In this document: positions 54,550 through 63,333 of the stretch, piece by piece
Layout of the letters: each line of letters begins with the position of its first letter
Numbering within the stretch: position 1 is the first letter of the stretch
Assembly: GCF_900101845.1 (NCBI RefSeq)
Contig: NZ_FNAM01000031.1
Location: 1-64,000 of the forward strand
DNA from: Sporomusa acidovorans
GTDB lineage: Bacteria > Bacillota > Negativicutes > Sporomusales > Sporomusaceae
Reading direction: 5' to 3'
Length of the DNA: 64,000 bases
Program-made: the position numbers and the translations under genes
Notes under the pieces: generated by a model
Told to the model about the DNA's origin: nothing
The model's database searches: none
Seen by the model: the letters and a program-made list of their open reading frames with translations, nothing else

Positions 54550-55753
54550 CAGGAACTACTTGCGAGGGGCCGTAAAAATTCGGATCAGCGGGACGATGCC
54601 TGAACGCTTTATTAACTTGTGTATTACCGAGCAAATTTTATTATGGGGAATAACAAAAACCGATAAGGATTTAGTTGCTTGGATCGGTTTGCATGATTTT
54701 TTTCAAATTAGGCCTTTAGTATTGGCCAGCCGTACGAAAGTAAAAGTATTAGCTCACCGGGGCTTACCGTTTATGGCCAAACGTATTAAAAAAAGAAAAG
54801 TGTTGATGTTTGGCTGTGTTTTGTTTTTGGCCTTGCTGTATACACTAACGTCTTATGTTTGGTTTGTTGAGGTTAAGGGCTCAAAAAATGTGCCAGAACA
54901 AACAATTAGAGATGTCGCTGAGCAGTATGGCTTAAAGCCGGGTGCTGGTAAAGAGAGGATTAACCTTAAAGCAATTGAACGGGAGATTATGTTAAATGTT
55001 CCGGAGGTGGCCTGGGTAGGAATTGATTTTACTGGAACAAGGGCGGTTATAGAAATTGTTGAAAAAACTATGCCCAAACAAGAAAATAAAGCACCGGCAC
55101 ACATTGTGGCCGCCAAAGATGGAGTGATTACCGAAATTATCGCCTTAGCGGGACAGGCGGCGGTAAAAAATGGCGATACGGTAAAAAAAGGAGATGTATT
55201 GATTAAGGGCTTGGCTCCGGAGCCGGCGCCTGCCGCAACAGATAGTCAGCCGCCGATCATAAATGCCCCCAGGGAGCTTGTCAGGGCTAAAGGCATTATA
55301 AAAGCCAGAGTGTGGTATGAAAGCTATGCCGAAACTGAGCTTACTCAAACTACAATGACCCGGACTGGTAATATGCAAATGTGTATGAAGATGAAAATCG
55401 GTGATACGGAGATCGCTTTTAACGATGTGCCAGAACCTCCGTTTCAAGAGTATGAAACCGAGATTATCGGTAAACAATTGCCGCTATGGAGGAATAGCGA
55501 ATTCCCTGTCGAATCAACTATTAAAATATATCATGAAATAAATTCAAATCTTATTGAAAAACCATTTGAACAGGCGCGCGACGAAGCCCACGCCAAGGCT
55601 GTTCAGGCAGTGCAGGATATTATTCCGGAAGCAGCGCAAATTTTGTCCCGCAATTACGAAGTAATAAAAACTCCGGAAGACAACATCGTGAGAGTAAAAG
55701 TGAATGTGGAAACAATTGAAGATATTGGGCAGACTATAAATATTTCACAGTGA
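54539..55753 (+). CDS. yqfD: Sporulation protein YqfD
   Basis: A 404-residue membrane protein. An N-terminal cytoplasmic part (RISGTMPERFINLC...) is followed by one membrane helix (VLMFGCVLFLALLYTLTSYV, about 88-107) and a large exported part beginning VEVKGSKNVPEQTIRDVAEQ, which resembles a POTRA/FtsQ-like fold. Another conserved piece is IVAAKDGVITEIIALAGQAA. ATG 54539 has AGGAGG 6 nt upstream. It pairs with yqfC; family role in sporulation is known, the mechanism is not. Confidence 0.92.
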   Translation: MIFNRNYLRGAVKIRISGTMPERFINLCITEQILLWGITKTDKDLVAWIGLHDFFQIRPLVLASRTKVKVLAHRGLPFMAKRIKKRKVLMFGCVLFLALLYTLTSYVWFVEVKGSKNVPEQTIRDVAEQYGLKPGAGKERINLKAIEREIMLNVPEVAWVGIDFTGTRAVIEIVEKTMPKQENKAPAHIVAAKDGVITEIIALAGQAAVKNGDTVKKGDVLIKGLAPEPAPAATDSQPPIINAPRELVRAKGIIKARVWYESYAETELTQTTMTRTGNMQMCMKMKIGDTEIAFNDVPEPPFQEYETEIIGKQLPLWRNSEFPVESTIKIYHEINSNLIEKPFEQARDEAHAKAVQAVQDIIPEAAQILSRNYEVIKTPEDNIVRVKVNVETIEDIGQTINISQ

Positions 55754-55792
55754 ATTATTGTAGTAGGGGGCATTGTTTATTTGGAGAAAAGG

Positions 55793-56731
55793 ATGACATT
55801 TGTAGACACAAAGGAAGCAATCGCGGTTTTGGGGAGAAATGATGAATATTTAAGTGTAATGAGCCAGCATTTTTCCAGTAGAATAACAGCAAGAGGAACA
55901 GAATTGATTTTGGATGGTCAGGACGGTGAGGTCGAACAACTGGCACGTCTCTTAAGTGAGCTTATTTATTTATACCGGGAAGGCAACCCCATAACAAGCC
56001 ATGATGTACGGTATAGTATTCGTATGATTCTCGAGGGACAGGCAGATTTTCTTCATCAAATGTTTGCTGATACAGTGTTGGTTACAGCCAGAGGCCGTCA
56101 TATTAAACCAAGGACCTTGGGGCAAAGTCAATACTTGGAAGCTATTCGCCGCAATCCTATCACTTTCGGAATAGGACCCGCGGGAACAGGGAAAACTTAT
56201 CTTGCGGTTGCAATGGCAGTATTTTCCTTAAAGAGTAAGCAGGTAGAAAGAATTATTTTGACTCGACCGGCAGTGGAAGCCGGTGAGAAACTGGGTTTTT
56301 TACCGGGTGACCTACAAGAAAAGGTTGATCCCTATTTACGGCCGCTATATGATGCCATGTACGACATTATGGGAACTGATACGGTACAAAAATATATGGC
56401 CAAAAATATTATTGAAGTGGCACCTTTAGCTTATATGCGGGGACGGACACTGGAAGATTCCTTTATCATTTTGGATGAAGCACAAAATACAACAGGTGAA
56501 CAAATGAAAATGTTTCTAACAAGAATGGGGTTTGGTTCCAAAATGGTTATAACCGGCGATATAACCCAAATTGATTTGCCGTCAGGCGTTAAATCCGGAC
56601 TTAAACATGCGCAAGCCGTTTTGGCGGGCGTTCCTGGTATTGCGTTATTAAATTTAAGCGAAAGCGATGTAGTACGACATGAAATAGTCAGCCGAATCAT
56701 CAAGGCTTACGCACAGTATGACCAAAACTAA
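55793..56731 (+). CDS. phoH: PhoH family ATPase
   Basis: A 312-residue PhoH-like protein with an N-terminal RNA-binding-like region and a P-loop ATPase domain: Walker A GPAGTGKTYLAV from about residue 128, RPAVEAGEKLGFLPGDLQEK, and Walker B FIILDEAQNTT. Members have RNA helicase or ATPase activity linked to RNA metabolism. The start is ambiguous: ATG 55793 (GGAG 6 nt upstream) or TTG 55781 (AGGGGG 10 nt upstream), a difference of four residues. It precedes pgpH as in B. subtilis. Confidence 0.92.
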   Translation: MTFVDTKEAIAVLGRNDEYLSVMSQHFSSRITARGTELILDGQDGEVEQLARLLSELIYLYREGNPITSHDVRYSIRMILEGQADFLHQMFADTVLVTARGRHIKPRTLGQSQYLEAIRRNPITFGIGPAGTGKTYLAVAMAVFSLKSKQVERIILTRPAVEAGEKLGFLPGDLQEKVDPYLRPLYDAMYDIMGTDTVQKYMAKNIIEVAPLAYMRGRTLEDSFIILDEAQNTTGEQMKMFLTRMGFGSKMVITGDITQIDLPSGVKSGLKHAQAVLAGVPGIALLNLSESDVVRHEIVSRIIKAYAQYDQN

Positions 56732-56736
56732 TGATA

Positions 56737-56769
56737 ATAGTTAGCATGTATTTATTTCATGCTAACTAT
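56737..56769. other. Perfect 12-bp stem-loop between phoH and pgpH
   Basis: ATAGTTAGCATG (56737-56748) and CATGCTAACTAT (56758-56769) are exact inverted copies around a 9-nt AT loop. It begins 6 nt after the phoH stop and ends 18 nt before the pgpH ATG. No U-tract follows on the plus strand, so an mRNA stability or processing element is more likely than a terminator. Confidence 0.55.
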
Positions 56770-56787
56770 CGTATGGAGTGAAACAAG

Positions 56788-58977
56788 ATGATATCGGTTA
56801 ATAGCAAACTGCGGGATCTATTCGCACAACCGGCGAATCTATATGCCCATTCTCTAATTCGTCGCATGGTAGTGTTTTTTATTTTCTTTGCTCTGTACAT
56901 GCTTTGTCTATCAGCTGATTTTATTCCGGAAAAAATTTCGCTAGAAGTCGGTCAGGTTAGTGATCGTGATGTGATTGCACCAAGAACGGTTTCCTATGTC
57001 GATAGCGCTAAAACCAAAAAGCTTGAGCTGGAAGTAATGGCCAGCGTAGCTAATGTTTATGACATGGATATTGCCGTTATGACGAAAGCTGAGGAAGATG
57101 TTAAAAATATCTTTCATGTAGCCCAAGCAGTCCAAATAGACAAAACGTTAACAATTGAGCAAAAAAAAGAAAAGCTCACCCATGAACTGCCGGTTATTTT
57201 ATCCATTTCAGTGGTAAATGGTTTGGCAAACTTGGATGAGGCCGGGTTAGTAAAAGCGGAGGATTATACGAAATCAATATTGCGTAAGTATTTGCAACGC
57301 GGTATACGGGACGATGACCTTGATATTGCCAGAAAACAGGTTGTCCTGGAAGCTGAAGAACTGGGGCTGGGGAAAGAAGCAGAAGCTGTTGTGGCCGGCA
57401 TTGCGCAAACCCTGATTAGACCCAATTTTATTTTGAATGTCCGCGAAACAGATAAACGCAAGCAAGCGGCGCTTGCTAATATGGAATCTGTGCGGGAAAC
57501 CGTCAAAAAAGGGCAAATTTTGGTAAGACGTGGTGATATTGTAACCAATGAACAGATTCAGGTTATGGAAGAATTGGGCTTATATGCCGGTAATATCAGT
57601 GAAGTACGAATCCTGGGTTTGACTATTTTTGTACTTTTAGTTATGGGCATTTCCTTAGCTTATTTATATAAATTTGCCCCCCATGTATATGAGAATAATA
57701 TGGTTTTGCTTTTGTTGGGGCTGATTGTTTTAGTTACTTTGCTGATTGGCAAAGTTGCCCATTATTATTCGGATTTTGCCGCACCAATGGCGGCTGGAGC
57801 ATTGTTAACTGCTATTCTTATTGACAGCCGGGTAGGCCTTTTAATCAGCGTGATTATGGCCATGTTTTTTGGTGTAATTGTAGATCATGATCTGCGTTCG
57901 GTGGCTTCTGCACTGATTGGCGGGATGGCGGGAGTTTACAGTGTCACTAAGATGGCGCATGGCTATAGTTTAACAAAAGCCGGTGTGTGGATTGCCGCAA
58001 TTAACCTTCTGGTAATCGGCTCTACAGGCCTTATTCAGCAACTCAATGGTACCGAAGTATTGCTTCAGGGGTTGATGGGCGCTATCAGTGGTATTATGTC
58101 TGCAGTAATTACCACAGGCCTTCTTCCCTACCTGGAGCATGCTTTTAACATTACGACCCCAATTAAGCTTCTTGATTTAGCTAAACCCAATCACCCGTTA
58201 TTACAGCGCCTGTTACTGGATGCTCCGGGAACTTATCACCATAGTGTGCTGGTTGGAAATTTGGCAGAAACAGCTGCCGTTACAGTGGGGGCAGATCCGG
58301 TGGTTGTGCGGGTAGGCGCCTATTACCATGATATTGGCAAAATTAAAAGACCCTATTTTTTTATTGAAAACCAATCAGGCTGTGAAAATCCCCACGATAA
58401 AATTGCGCCTTCGCTCAGTACCCTTATTGTTACATCACATATAAAAGATGGCCTTGATTTGTGCAAAGATTATAAATTGCCACAGGTTATTGTGGACATC
58501 ATCCAGCAGCATCATGGTACAACGTTAGTATCTTTTTTTTATAAGCGGGCTACTGAAAATGAACATGGAGAATGTGTTATTGAGGCTGATTTCCGCTATG
58601 AAGGGCCAACGCCGCAGACGAAGGAGGCCGCTCTTATTATGTTGGCCGATGCCTGTGAAGCAGCGGTAAGATCCATTAGTAAGCCTAATGTTAACCGTAT
58701 TGAAGCTACGGTACGAAAGATTATTCGAGAAAGACTGCAAGAAGGACAGCTTGATGACTGTAACTTAACATTGCGTGACCTTAGGGTGATCGGTGATGTA
58801 TTTATCAGATTGTTGTCCAGTATGTTTCATAGTCGTATTGAATACCCTGAAGCTTTAAAGGAGCTTGAGAGGAGAAAAAATAAAAATGGAAATTGTTGTA
58901 AACAACTTGCAGGAAAAGATGGCAGTAACTCCGGAAATGGAGCAAATGTTGACGCAAGTACTAAACAAGGCTGCTGA
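56788..58977 (+). CDS. pgpH: Cyclic-di-AMP phosphodiesterase PgpH (7TM-HD protein)
   Basis: A 729-residue membrane protein that breaks down cyclic-di-AMP. One N-terminal helix (about 27-45), an extracellular 7TM-HDED domain, about seven membrane helices (about 275-460) and a cytoplasmic HD domain with HH at 484-485 and YHDIGKIKRP (HD at 514-515) are seen. It is conserved upstream of ybeY in Bacillota. The tail is odd: after LKELERRK about 30 extra low-complexity residues (Gly, Asn, Ser, Lys) are read out of frame over the first 92 nt of ybeY. The family normally ends near HSRIEYP, so the tail probably reflects loss of the original stop. Confidence 0.94.
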   Translation: MISVNSKLRDLFAQPANLYAHSLIRRMVVFFIFFALYMLCLSADFIPEKISLEVGQVSDRDVIAPRTVSYVDSAKTKKLELEVMASVANVYDMDIAVMTKAEEDVKNIFHVAQAVQIDKTLTIEQKKEKLTHELPVILSISVVNGLANLDEAGLVKAEDYTKSILRKYLQRGIRDDDLDIARKQVVLEAEELGLGKEAEAVVAGIAQTLIRPNFILNVRETDKRKQAALANMESVRETVKKGQILVRRGDIVTNEQIQVMEELGLYAGNISEVRILGLTIFVLLVMGISLAYLYKFAPHVYENNMVLLLLGLIVLVTLLIGKVAHYYSDFAAPMAAGALLTAILIDSRVGLLISVIMAMFFGVIVDHDLRSVASALIGGMAGVYSVTKMAHGYSLTKAGVWIAAINLLVIGSTGLIQQLNGTEVLLQGLMGAISGIMSAVITTGLLPYLEHAFNITTPIKLLDLAKPNHPLLQRLLLDAPGTYHHSVLVGNLAETAAVTVGADPVVVRVGAYYHDIGKIKRPYFFIENQSGCENPHDKIAPSLSTLIVTSHIKDGLDLCKDYKLPQVIVDIIQQHHGTTLVSFFYKRATENEHGECVIEADFRYEGPTPQTKEAALIMLADACEAAVRSISKPNVNRIEATVRKIIRERLQEGQLDDCNLTLRDLRVIGDVFIRLLSSMFHSRIEYPEALKELERRKNKNGNCCKQLAGKDGSNSGNGANVDASTKQGC

Positions 58978-59374
58978 AGTTTATGGCTTACAACCTCAGA
59001 CTGAGGTTAGCGTGGTGCTGGCAGATGACGAATATATCCATCAGCTCAACCGGCAATATCGGCAAAAAGATTCCCCAACAGATGTTCTGTCGTTTGCTAT
59101 GAATGATCAGTGTGCAGGTGATCAAGAACCTGAGATTGCTGAGACTCCTGAGGATATTGAAATTTTGCTGGGCGATATCGTGATATCCTTAGAAACTGCG
59201 TCAAGGCAGGCCCAGGAATTTGGTCATAGTCTGGAACGCGAGCTGGCTTATTTGACGGTCCATGGGATGCTGCACCTGTTGGGCTATGATCATGAGGCTG
59301 AGAAAGATCGAACAGAAATGCGTCAGGAAGAAGAATATATTTTATCGCTGCTCGGGATTACCCGTGAACAGTAA
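58886..59374 (+). CDS. ybeY: Endoribonuclease YbeY
   Basis: YbeY is a zinc enzyme for 16S rRNA 3'-end maturation and ribosome quality control. The 162-residue protein has the metal motif HGMLHLLGYDH (H-x3-H-x5-H) and SPTDVLSFAM. ATG 58886 (MEIVVNNLQEK) is preferred, with GAGAGGAG (58867-58874) about 11 nt upstream; TTG 58865 would extend it by seven residues. It overlaps the pgpH tail by 92 nt in another frame. Confidence 0.93.
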   Translation: MEIVVNNLQEKMAVTPEMEQMLTQVLNKAAEVYGLQPQTEVSVVLADDEYIHQLNRQYRQKDSPTDVLSFAMNDQCAGDQEPEIAETPEDIEILLGDIVISLETASRQAQEFGHSLERELAYLTVHGMLHLLGYDHEAEKDRTEMRQEEEYILSLLGITREQ

Positions 59375-59726
59375 TAAATGGCGAATGATAACTGCTTTTC
59401 GTTGTGCGGCAACCGGTATTATTGATTGCATACACAGGGAGCGACATATGAAAGTTCATTTGGTTGCTGCCTGCGGAGCATTCGGATTAGCCTGGCAATA
59501 TGAATTACATGGCATTGAATTAGGAGTTTTGTTTTTGACAATTGCCGGTGTTCTTACAGCCGAATTGTTTAATACGGCACTAGAAGCTGTTGTTGACCGA
59601 ATTTCACCAGAATTTCACCCGCTGGCAAAACTAGCCAAAGATATTGCGGCGGGTGCTGTTCTTATTCAGGCTATAGCTGCTCTGGGGGTTGGTTATGTAC
59701 TATTTGGGGATAAACTGTTAAAATAG
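59364..59726 (+). CDS. dgkA: Diacylglycerol/undecaprenol kinase (DgkA)
   Basis: A small integral membrane kinase of about 120 residues with three helices and the catalytic signature AELFNTALEAVVDRI. In Bacillota this enzyme phosphorylates undecaprenol. The conserved start region AFRCAATGIIDCIHRERHMK includes the usual glycine-rich entry. The start is uncertain: GTG 59364 (MNSNKWRMI), overlapping ybeY by 11 nt, or ATG 59385; neither has a strong ribosome binding site. Confidence 0.9.
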   Translation: MNSNKWRMITAFRCAATGIIDCIHRERHMKVHLVAACGAFGLAWQYELHGIELGVLFLTIAGVLTAELFNTALEAVVDRISPEFHPLAKLAKDIAAGAVLIQAIAALGVGYVLFGDKLLK

Positions 59727-59737
59727 GTGGGAAGATA

Positions 59738-60124
59738 ATGGACAAGTTAGTGGAAACTGCCATTTATGCCAGAAAAAAAGCCTATGCTCCTTATTCAAAA
59801 TTTATGGTAGGAGCGGCAGTACAGGGAAAAAGCGGCCGGATTTACGGTGGCTGCAATATTGAGAATGCTTCTTATGGATTATCCATCTGCGCTGAGCGTA
59901 CGGCGATTTTTAAGGCGGTATCCGAAGGTGAGCAGGAGTTTGTTGCAATAGCCATAGCAGCTGATACGCCCGGTCCGGTATCGCCATGTGGTGCTTGCCG
60001 TCAGGTTATTGCCGAATTTGGTATTGAAAAAATTCTATTAGCAAATCTAAGAGGTGAACAACGGCAGGTTACAATCGAGGAGCTTCTACCATTTGGTTTT
60101 ACGAAAGGTGATTTTAGATGCTAG
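59738..60124 (+). CDS. cdd: Cytidine deaminase
   Basis: Cdd converts cytidine and deoxycytidine to uridines for salvage. At 128 residues it is the homotetrameric type. The zinc site is Cys51-Ala-Glu53 (SICAERTA) plus Cys84 and Cys87 (SPCGACRQV), and the substrate motif GCNIENASYG lies at 38-47. GGTGGGAAG precedes the ATG, 11 nt after dgkA. Confidence 0.96.
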   Translation: MDKLVETAIYARKKAYAPYSKFMVGAAVQGKSGRIYGGCNIENASYGLSICAERTAIFKAVSEGEQEFVAIAIAADTPGPVSPCGACRQVIAEFGIEKILLANLRGEQRQVTIEELLPFGFTKGDFRC

Positions 60125-60153
60125 AAATTTTATAAAAGATGGTGATAAAAATA

Positions 60154-61047
60154 ATGAATAAAGAAAACTATAAATCAGGTTTTGTTGCAGTTATCGGACG
60201 GCCAAATGTTGGAAAATCTACATTAATGAATCATTTAATTGGTCAAAAAGTGGCTATCATGTCCGACAAGCCGCAAACAACCCGAAATAAAATTATGGGC
60301 GTGCTGACGCAGGAAGATGCCCAGATTCTATTTATTGACACACCAGGTATCCATAAACCGAAACATAAATTGGGCGAGTATATGGTCCGGGAAGCGGAAA
60401 GCACATTGCGTGAAGTGGACGTTATTTTATTTGTTGTTGATGTGACTGCCGAAATGGGGCCAGGGGAACGCTATATTCTGGACAATCTGACTAATGTCCG
60501 TACGCCGGTCATTCTTACGGTAAATAAAATTGACCAAATCGAGAAACAAAAGCTGCTGCCGATTATTGAAAAGTATACTTCGCAATTTAATTTTGCTGCG
60601 GTTGTACCGATTTCGGCACTTGATCATACTAATTTAGAAGAATTGGTTAAGGAGATAAAGTCATATCTAGAACCGGGTCCACAATATTATCCGGAAGATA
60701 TGATTACTGATCAGCCCGAACGTTTGGTTATTGCCGAACTTATCAGGGAAAAAGTGCTCCATTTGACTAAAGAAGAAATTCCTCATGCTATTCTTGTTGA
60801 TATTGAAGAAATTGTGACTAGGCCCAATGACGATTTGTATGTTAGGGCGGTGATTTATGTTGAACGCGATTCGCAAAAGGGGATTGTTATTGGTGCTGGA
60901 GGCCGGTTGTTGAAGGATATTGGCCGGTTAGCCCGAAGCGATATTGAGAATCTTCTGGGATCAAAGGTATATCTCGACTTGTGGGTTAAAGTTAAAAAAG
61001 ACTGGCGAAATCGGGCCAATGTGCTAAAAAACTTTGGTTTTGAGTAA
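60154..61047 (+). CDS. era: GTPase Era
   Basis: Era is a GTPase that assists 30S assembly by binding the 16S rRNA 3' end. The 297-residue protein has G1 GRPNVGKSTL (about 16-25), switch I with PQTTRNKI, G3 DTPGIHKPKHKLGEYM, G4 NKID and a C-terminal KH domain (GIVIGAGGRLLKDIGRLAR). ATG 60154 (MNKENYKSG) follows GATGGTGAT; ATG 60139 is possible but lacks a ribosome binding site. Confidence 0.95.
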   Translation: MNKENYKSGFVAVIGRPNVGKSTLMNHLIGQKVAIMSDKPQTTRNKIMGVLTQEDAQILFIDTPGIHKPKHKLGEYMVREAESTLREVDVILFVVDVTAEMGPGERYILDNLTNVRTPVILTVNKIDQIEKQKLLPIIEKYTSQFNFAAVVPISALDHTNLEELVKEIKSYLEPGPQYYPEDMITDQPERLVIAELIREKVLHLTKEEIPHAILVDIEEIVTRPNDDLYVRAVIYVERDSQKGIVIGAGGRLLKDIGRLARSDIENLLGSKVYLDLWVKVKKDWRNRANVLKNFGFE

Positions 61048-61066
61048 ATTAAGTAAAGAAATACGG

Positions 61067-61097
61067 TGCCACCGCTCTGCGGTGGTTTTTCTATTTA
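61067..61097 (+). terminator. Terminator after era
   Basis: CCACCGC (61069-61075) pairs with GCGGTGG (61079-61085) over a TCT loop, followed by TTTTTCTATTTA. Confidence 0.9.
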
Positions 61098-61145
61098 TTG
61101 ACCAAATCGTCGCTTAATGGTATCATTTGTAAGAGAGGTGAATGA

Positions 61146-61730
61146 ATGAAGTGGGTTTCTAAGTATTTTGTTAATGGTTTGATTGTCATTGTACCAATTG
61201 CAATCACAGCTTTTGTTATTATTAATATTTTTGCAGTTACTGAACGGCTGCTGGGACAGTATTTGCCTATTCATTTTCCGGGTTTGGCTCTGATTGTTGT
61301 CCTATTTTTCATTGTTCTTGTCGGCTGGTTATCTTCGTACTGGCTTTTAAAAAAGATAATTGGTTATGGGGAACGTTTGGTAGGTTCCATACCGGTGATA
61401 AAGTTTATTTATAATAGTGTTAAGCAACTATCAACGGCCGTTTTTGAATCCCAGAAATTACTTAATAATGCCGTATTGGTTCCTTATCCGCATCCGGGAG
61501 TCAAGGCGCTAGGCTTTGTTATGCCGGAACTATCGGCTCCGTTAGCCGATAAATTTACTGAAAAGCATGTATGCGTCTTTGTTCCCATGAGCCTTAATCT
61601 GACATCCGGTTTTAATATTATTTTGCCCATACGGGACATAATACCTTTAGACGTAACAAGCGAAAGCGCATTGCAATATGTTATTACGGCGGGTGCTGTT
61701 ATGCCACGCGGTAATGATTCCACTAATTAG
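61146..61730 (+). CDS. DUF502 family membrane protein
   Basis: A 194-residue protein with two N-terminal membrane helices (LIVIVPIAITAFVIINIF and LALIVVLFFIVLVGWLSSYW) and the DUF502 signatures GERLVGSIPVIKFIYNSVKQ and VFVPMSLNLTSGF. Its function in bacteria is unknown. GAGAGGTGA precedes ATG 61146. The gene overlaps the next one by some bases, depending on that start. Confidence 0.88.
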   Translation: MKWVSKYFVNGLIVIVPIAITAFVIINIFAVTERLLGQYLPIHFPGLALIVVLFFIVLVGWLSSYWLLKKIIGYGERLVGSIPVIKFIYNSVKQLSTAVFESQKLLNNAVLVPYPHPGVKALGFVMPELSAPLADKFTEKHVCVFVPMSLNLTSGFNIILPIRDIIPLDVTSESALQYVITAGAVMPRGNDSTN

Positions 61731-63093
61731 GGAGAGATGCTTTATAGATTCGCCTTTATTGAGCTTAGTAAAACTGGCGGCCGCTCTGTTACTGGTTTTA
61801 ATAAATGGCTTTTTTGTGTTGGCTGAGTTTTCATTGGTCAAAATTCGCAAAACCCGCCTGGAAGAACTGGTTCAGCAGGGCAATAACCGGGCTAAGCTAG
61901 CGTTAAGAGTTGTGTCTACGTTTGACACTTATTTGGGAGCTACTCAACTGGGGATTACGTTGGCTTCGCTGGCACTCGGGTGGTTGGGGGAACCGGCCAT
62001 TTCCTCTTTAATTGAACCGACGTTAGTTTATTATTTCCCTGAAGCCGAATGGCTAGTTACTTCTATCAGTATTGCATTAGGATTTATAATCATTACATTC
62101 TTGCACATTGTTTTAGGTGAGCTTGTCCCCAAGTCAATGGCGGTTCAACGCTCGGAAACTATGGCACTGGCCTGTGTTTGGCTACTGTATATTTTCCATA
62201 AAATTGGCTATCCAATTATTTTGCTATTTAACCGTACGGCCAAGTTGATTTTGAGTCTTATGGGAATGAAGGCAGTTAACGAAGGTGATTTGGCTCATTC
62301 GGAAGAAGAATTGAGGATGATTGTTAGTGCCAGTCATCGCGGTGGCGTGCTTAATCAGATGGAAAGCGAGCTTATCGATAATGTTTTTGATTTTGCTGAC
62401 CGCTTAGCCCGGGAAATTATGGTACCGCGGCAAGATATGGTATGCTTATTTGCCGATGATCCGTTCGAGGAAAATATGCGGGTGGTACGGGAGACTGTTC
62501 ATACTCGTTATCCACTATGTATGGAAGATAAAGACCATATTATCGGCATGGTTCATATTCGTGATTTAATGGATTTTAATGTGTGCTCAAATGGAAAGCA
62601 AGATTTGACTTCTATTGTGCGGGAGATATTGGTAGTTCCTGAAGGAATGTCGGTTGCTCATCTATTACAGGTTATGCGACGCAAGCGTACGCATTTGGCG
62701 ATTGTTGCTGATGAATATGGCGGTACGGCAGGATTGGTAGCGCTCGCAGATGTAATTGAAGAGATCGTGGGCGATATTCACGATGAACATGATGCGATAG
62801 AAAGCGTTGAGATTCAGCGTTTCCCGGATGGAAGTTTTGAATTCGACGGTGGAGTTCTTCTGGATGATGTGACAGAACTTTTAAATATTCACTTGGAAGA
62901 ACACGAGGAAGATACATTGGGGGGATTTATATTTGGCATGCTGGGGCGTCGCCCGGAAGTCGCCGATAAGGTGAATATTGGCGACTATTCATTTGAAGTC
63001 CTTAGTGTTAACGGTTTTAGAATTGTAAGGGTTAAGGCGGTGCCGCTTTTTCCGCAGAAAGTAGCGGCGGAAGAGGCTTCACAGATAATTTAA
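61714..63093 (+). CDS. Hemolysin/CorC-like CNNM-CBS membrane protein
   Basis: A membrane protein of the UPF0053 type: CNNM transmembrane domain (about four helices, with LINGFFVLAEFSLVKIRKTR and LHIVLGELVPKS), two CBS domains (MVPRQDMVCLF..., EYGGTAGLVALADVIEEIVG) and a C-terminal CorC_HlyC domain (EEDTLGGFIFGMLGRRPEV). Homologues are linked to magnesium or other ion transport. The start is unclear. GGGAGAG (61730-61736) lies 7 nt before an ATA codon at 61744, where homologues begin with M-D-S-like residues (449 residues). The nearest canonical in-frame starts are ATG 61714, given here, ATG 61678 and TTG 61759, none well placed. Confidence 0.85.
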   Translation: MIPLIRERCFIDSPLLSLVKLAAALLLVLINGFFVLAEFSLVKIRKTRLEELVQQGNNRAKLALRVVSTFDTYLGATQLGITLASLALGWLGEPAISSLIEPTLVYYFPEAEWLVTSISIALGFIIITFLHIVLGELVPKSMAVQRSETMALACVWLLYIFHKIGYPIILLFNRTAKLILSLMGMKAVNEGDLAHSEEELRMIVSASHRGGVLNQMESELIDNVFDFADRLAREIMVPRQDMVCLFADDPFEENMRVVRETVHTRYPLCMEDKDHIIGMVHIRDLMDFNVCSNGKQDLTSIVREILVVPEGMSVAHLLQVMRRKRTHLAIVADEYGGTAGLVALADVIEEIVGDIHDEHDAIESVEIQRFPDGSFEFDGGVLLDDVTELLNIHLEEHEEDTLGGFIFGMLGRRPEVADKVNIGDYSFEVLSVNGFRIVRVKAVPLFPQKVAAEEASQII

Positions 63094-63144
63094 TAGTTTG
63101 TGGCTAGTCCTGTATATCAATTTTAGTTGAAGGGATGATGTCGA

Positions 63145-63333
63145 ATGTTATTACGGGAAACAATGTGGGAGATTTTTTTAAGTACCGGTAATATCGATGC
63201 TTACCTTGCCTATCGTGCCTGTTTAGATTGTCATGTTACCAGCCAGCAGCAGTCAGCGGATGAAGCCACAGAAAAAACAGCTGTACCAGAATATTTTTTA
63301 GATCATGTATCACGTGAGGTTAGATGGCAATAG
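63145..63333 (+). CDS. yqzL: YqzL-like small protein
   Basis: A 62-residue protein whose start MLLRETMWEIFLSTGNIDAY, followed by LAYR, matches the YqzL family (about 47 residues in B. subtilis, found between era and recO). A longer C-terminal tail is present here. GAAGGGATG stands before the ATG. Function is unknown. It overlaps recO by 10 nt. Confidence 0.85.
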   Translation: MLLRETMWEIFLSTGNIDAYLAYRACLDCHVTSQQQSADEATEKTAVPEYFLDHVSREVRWQ

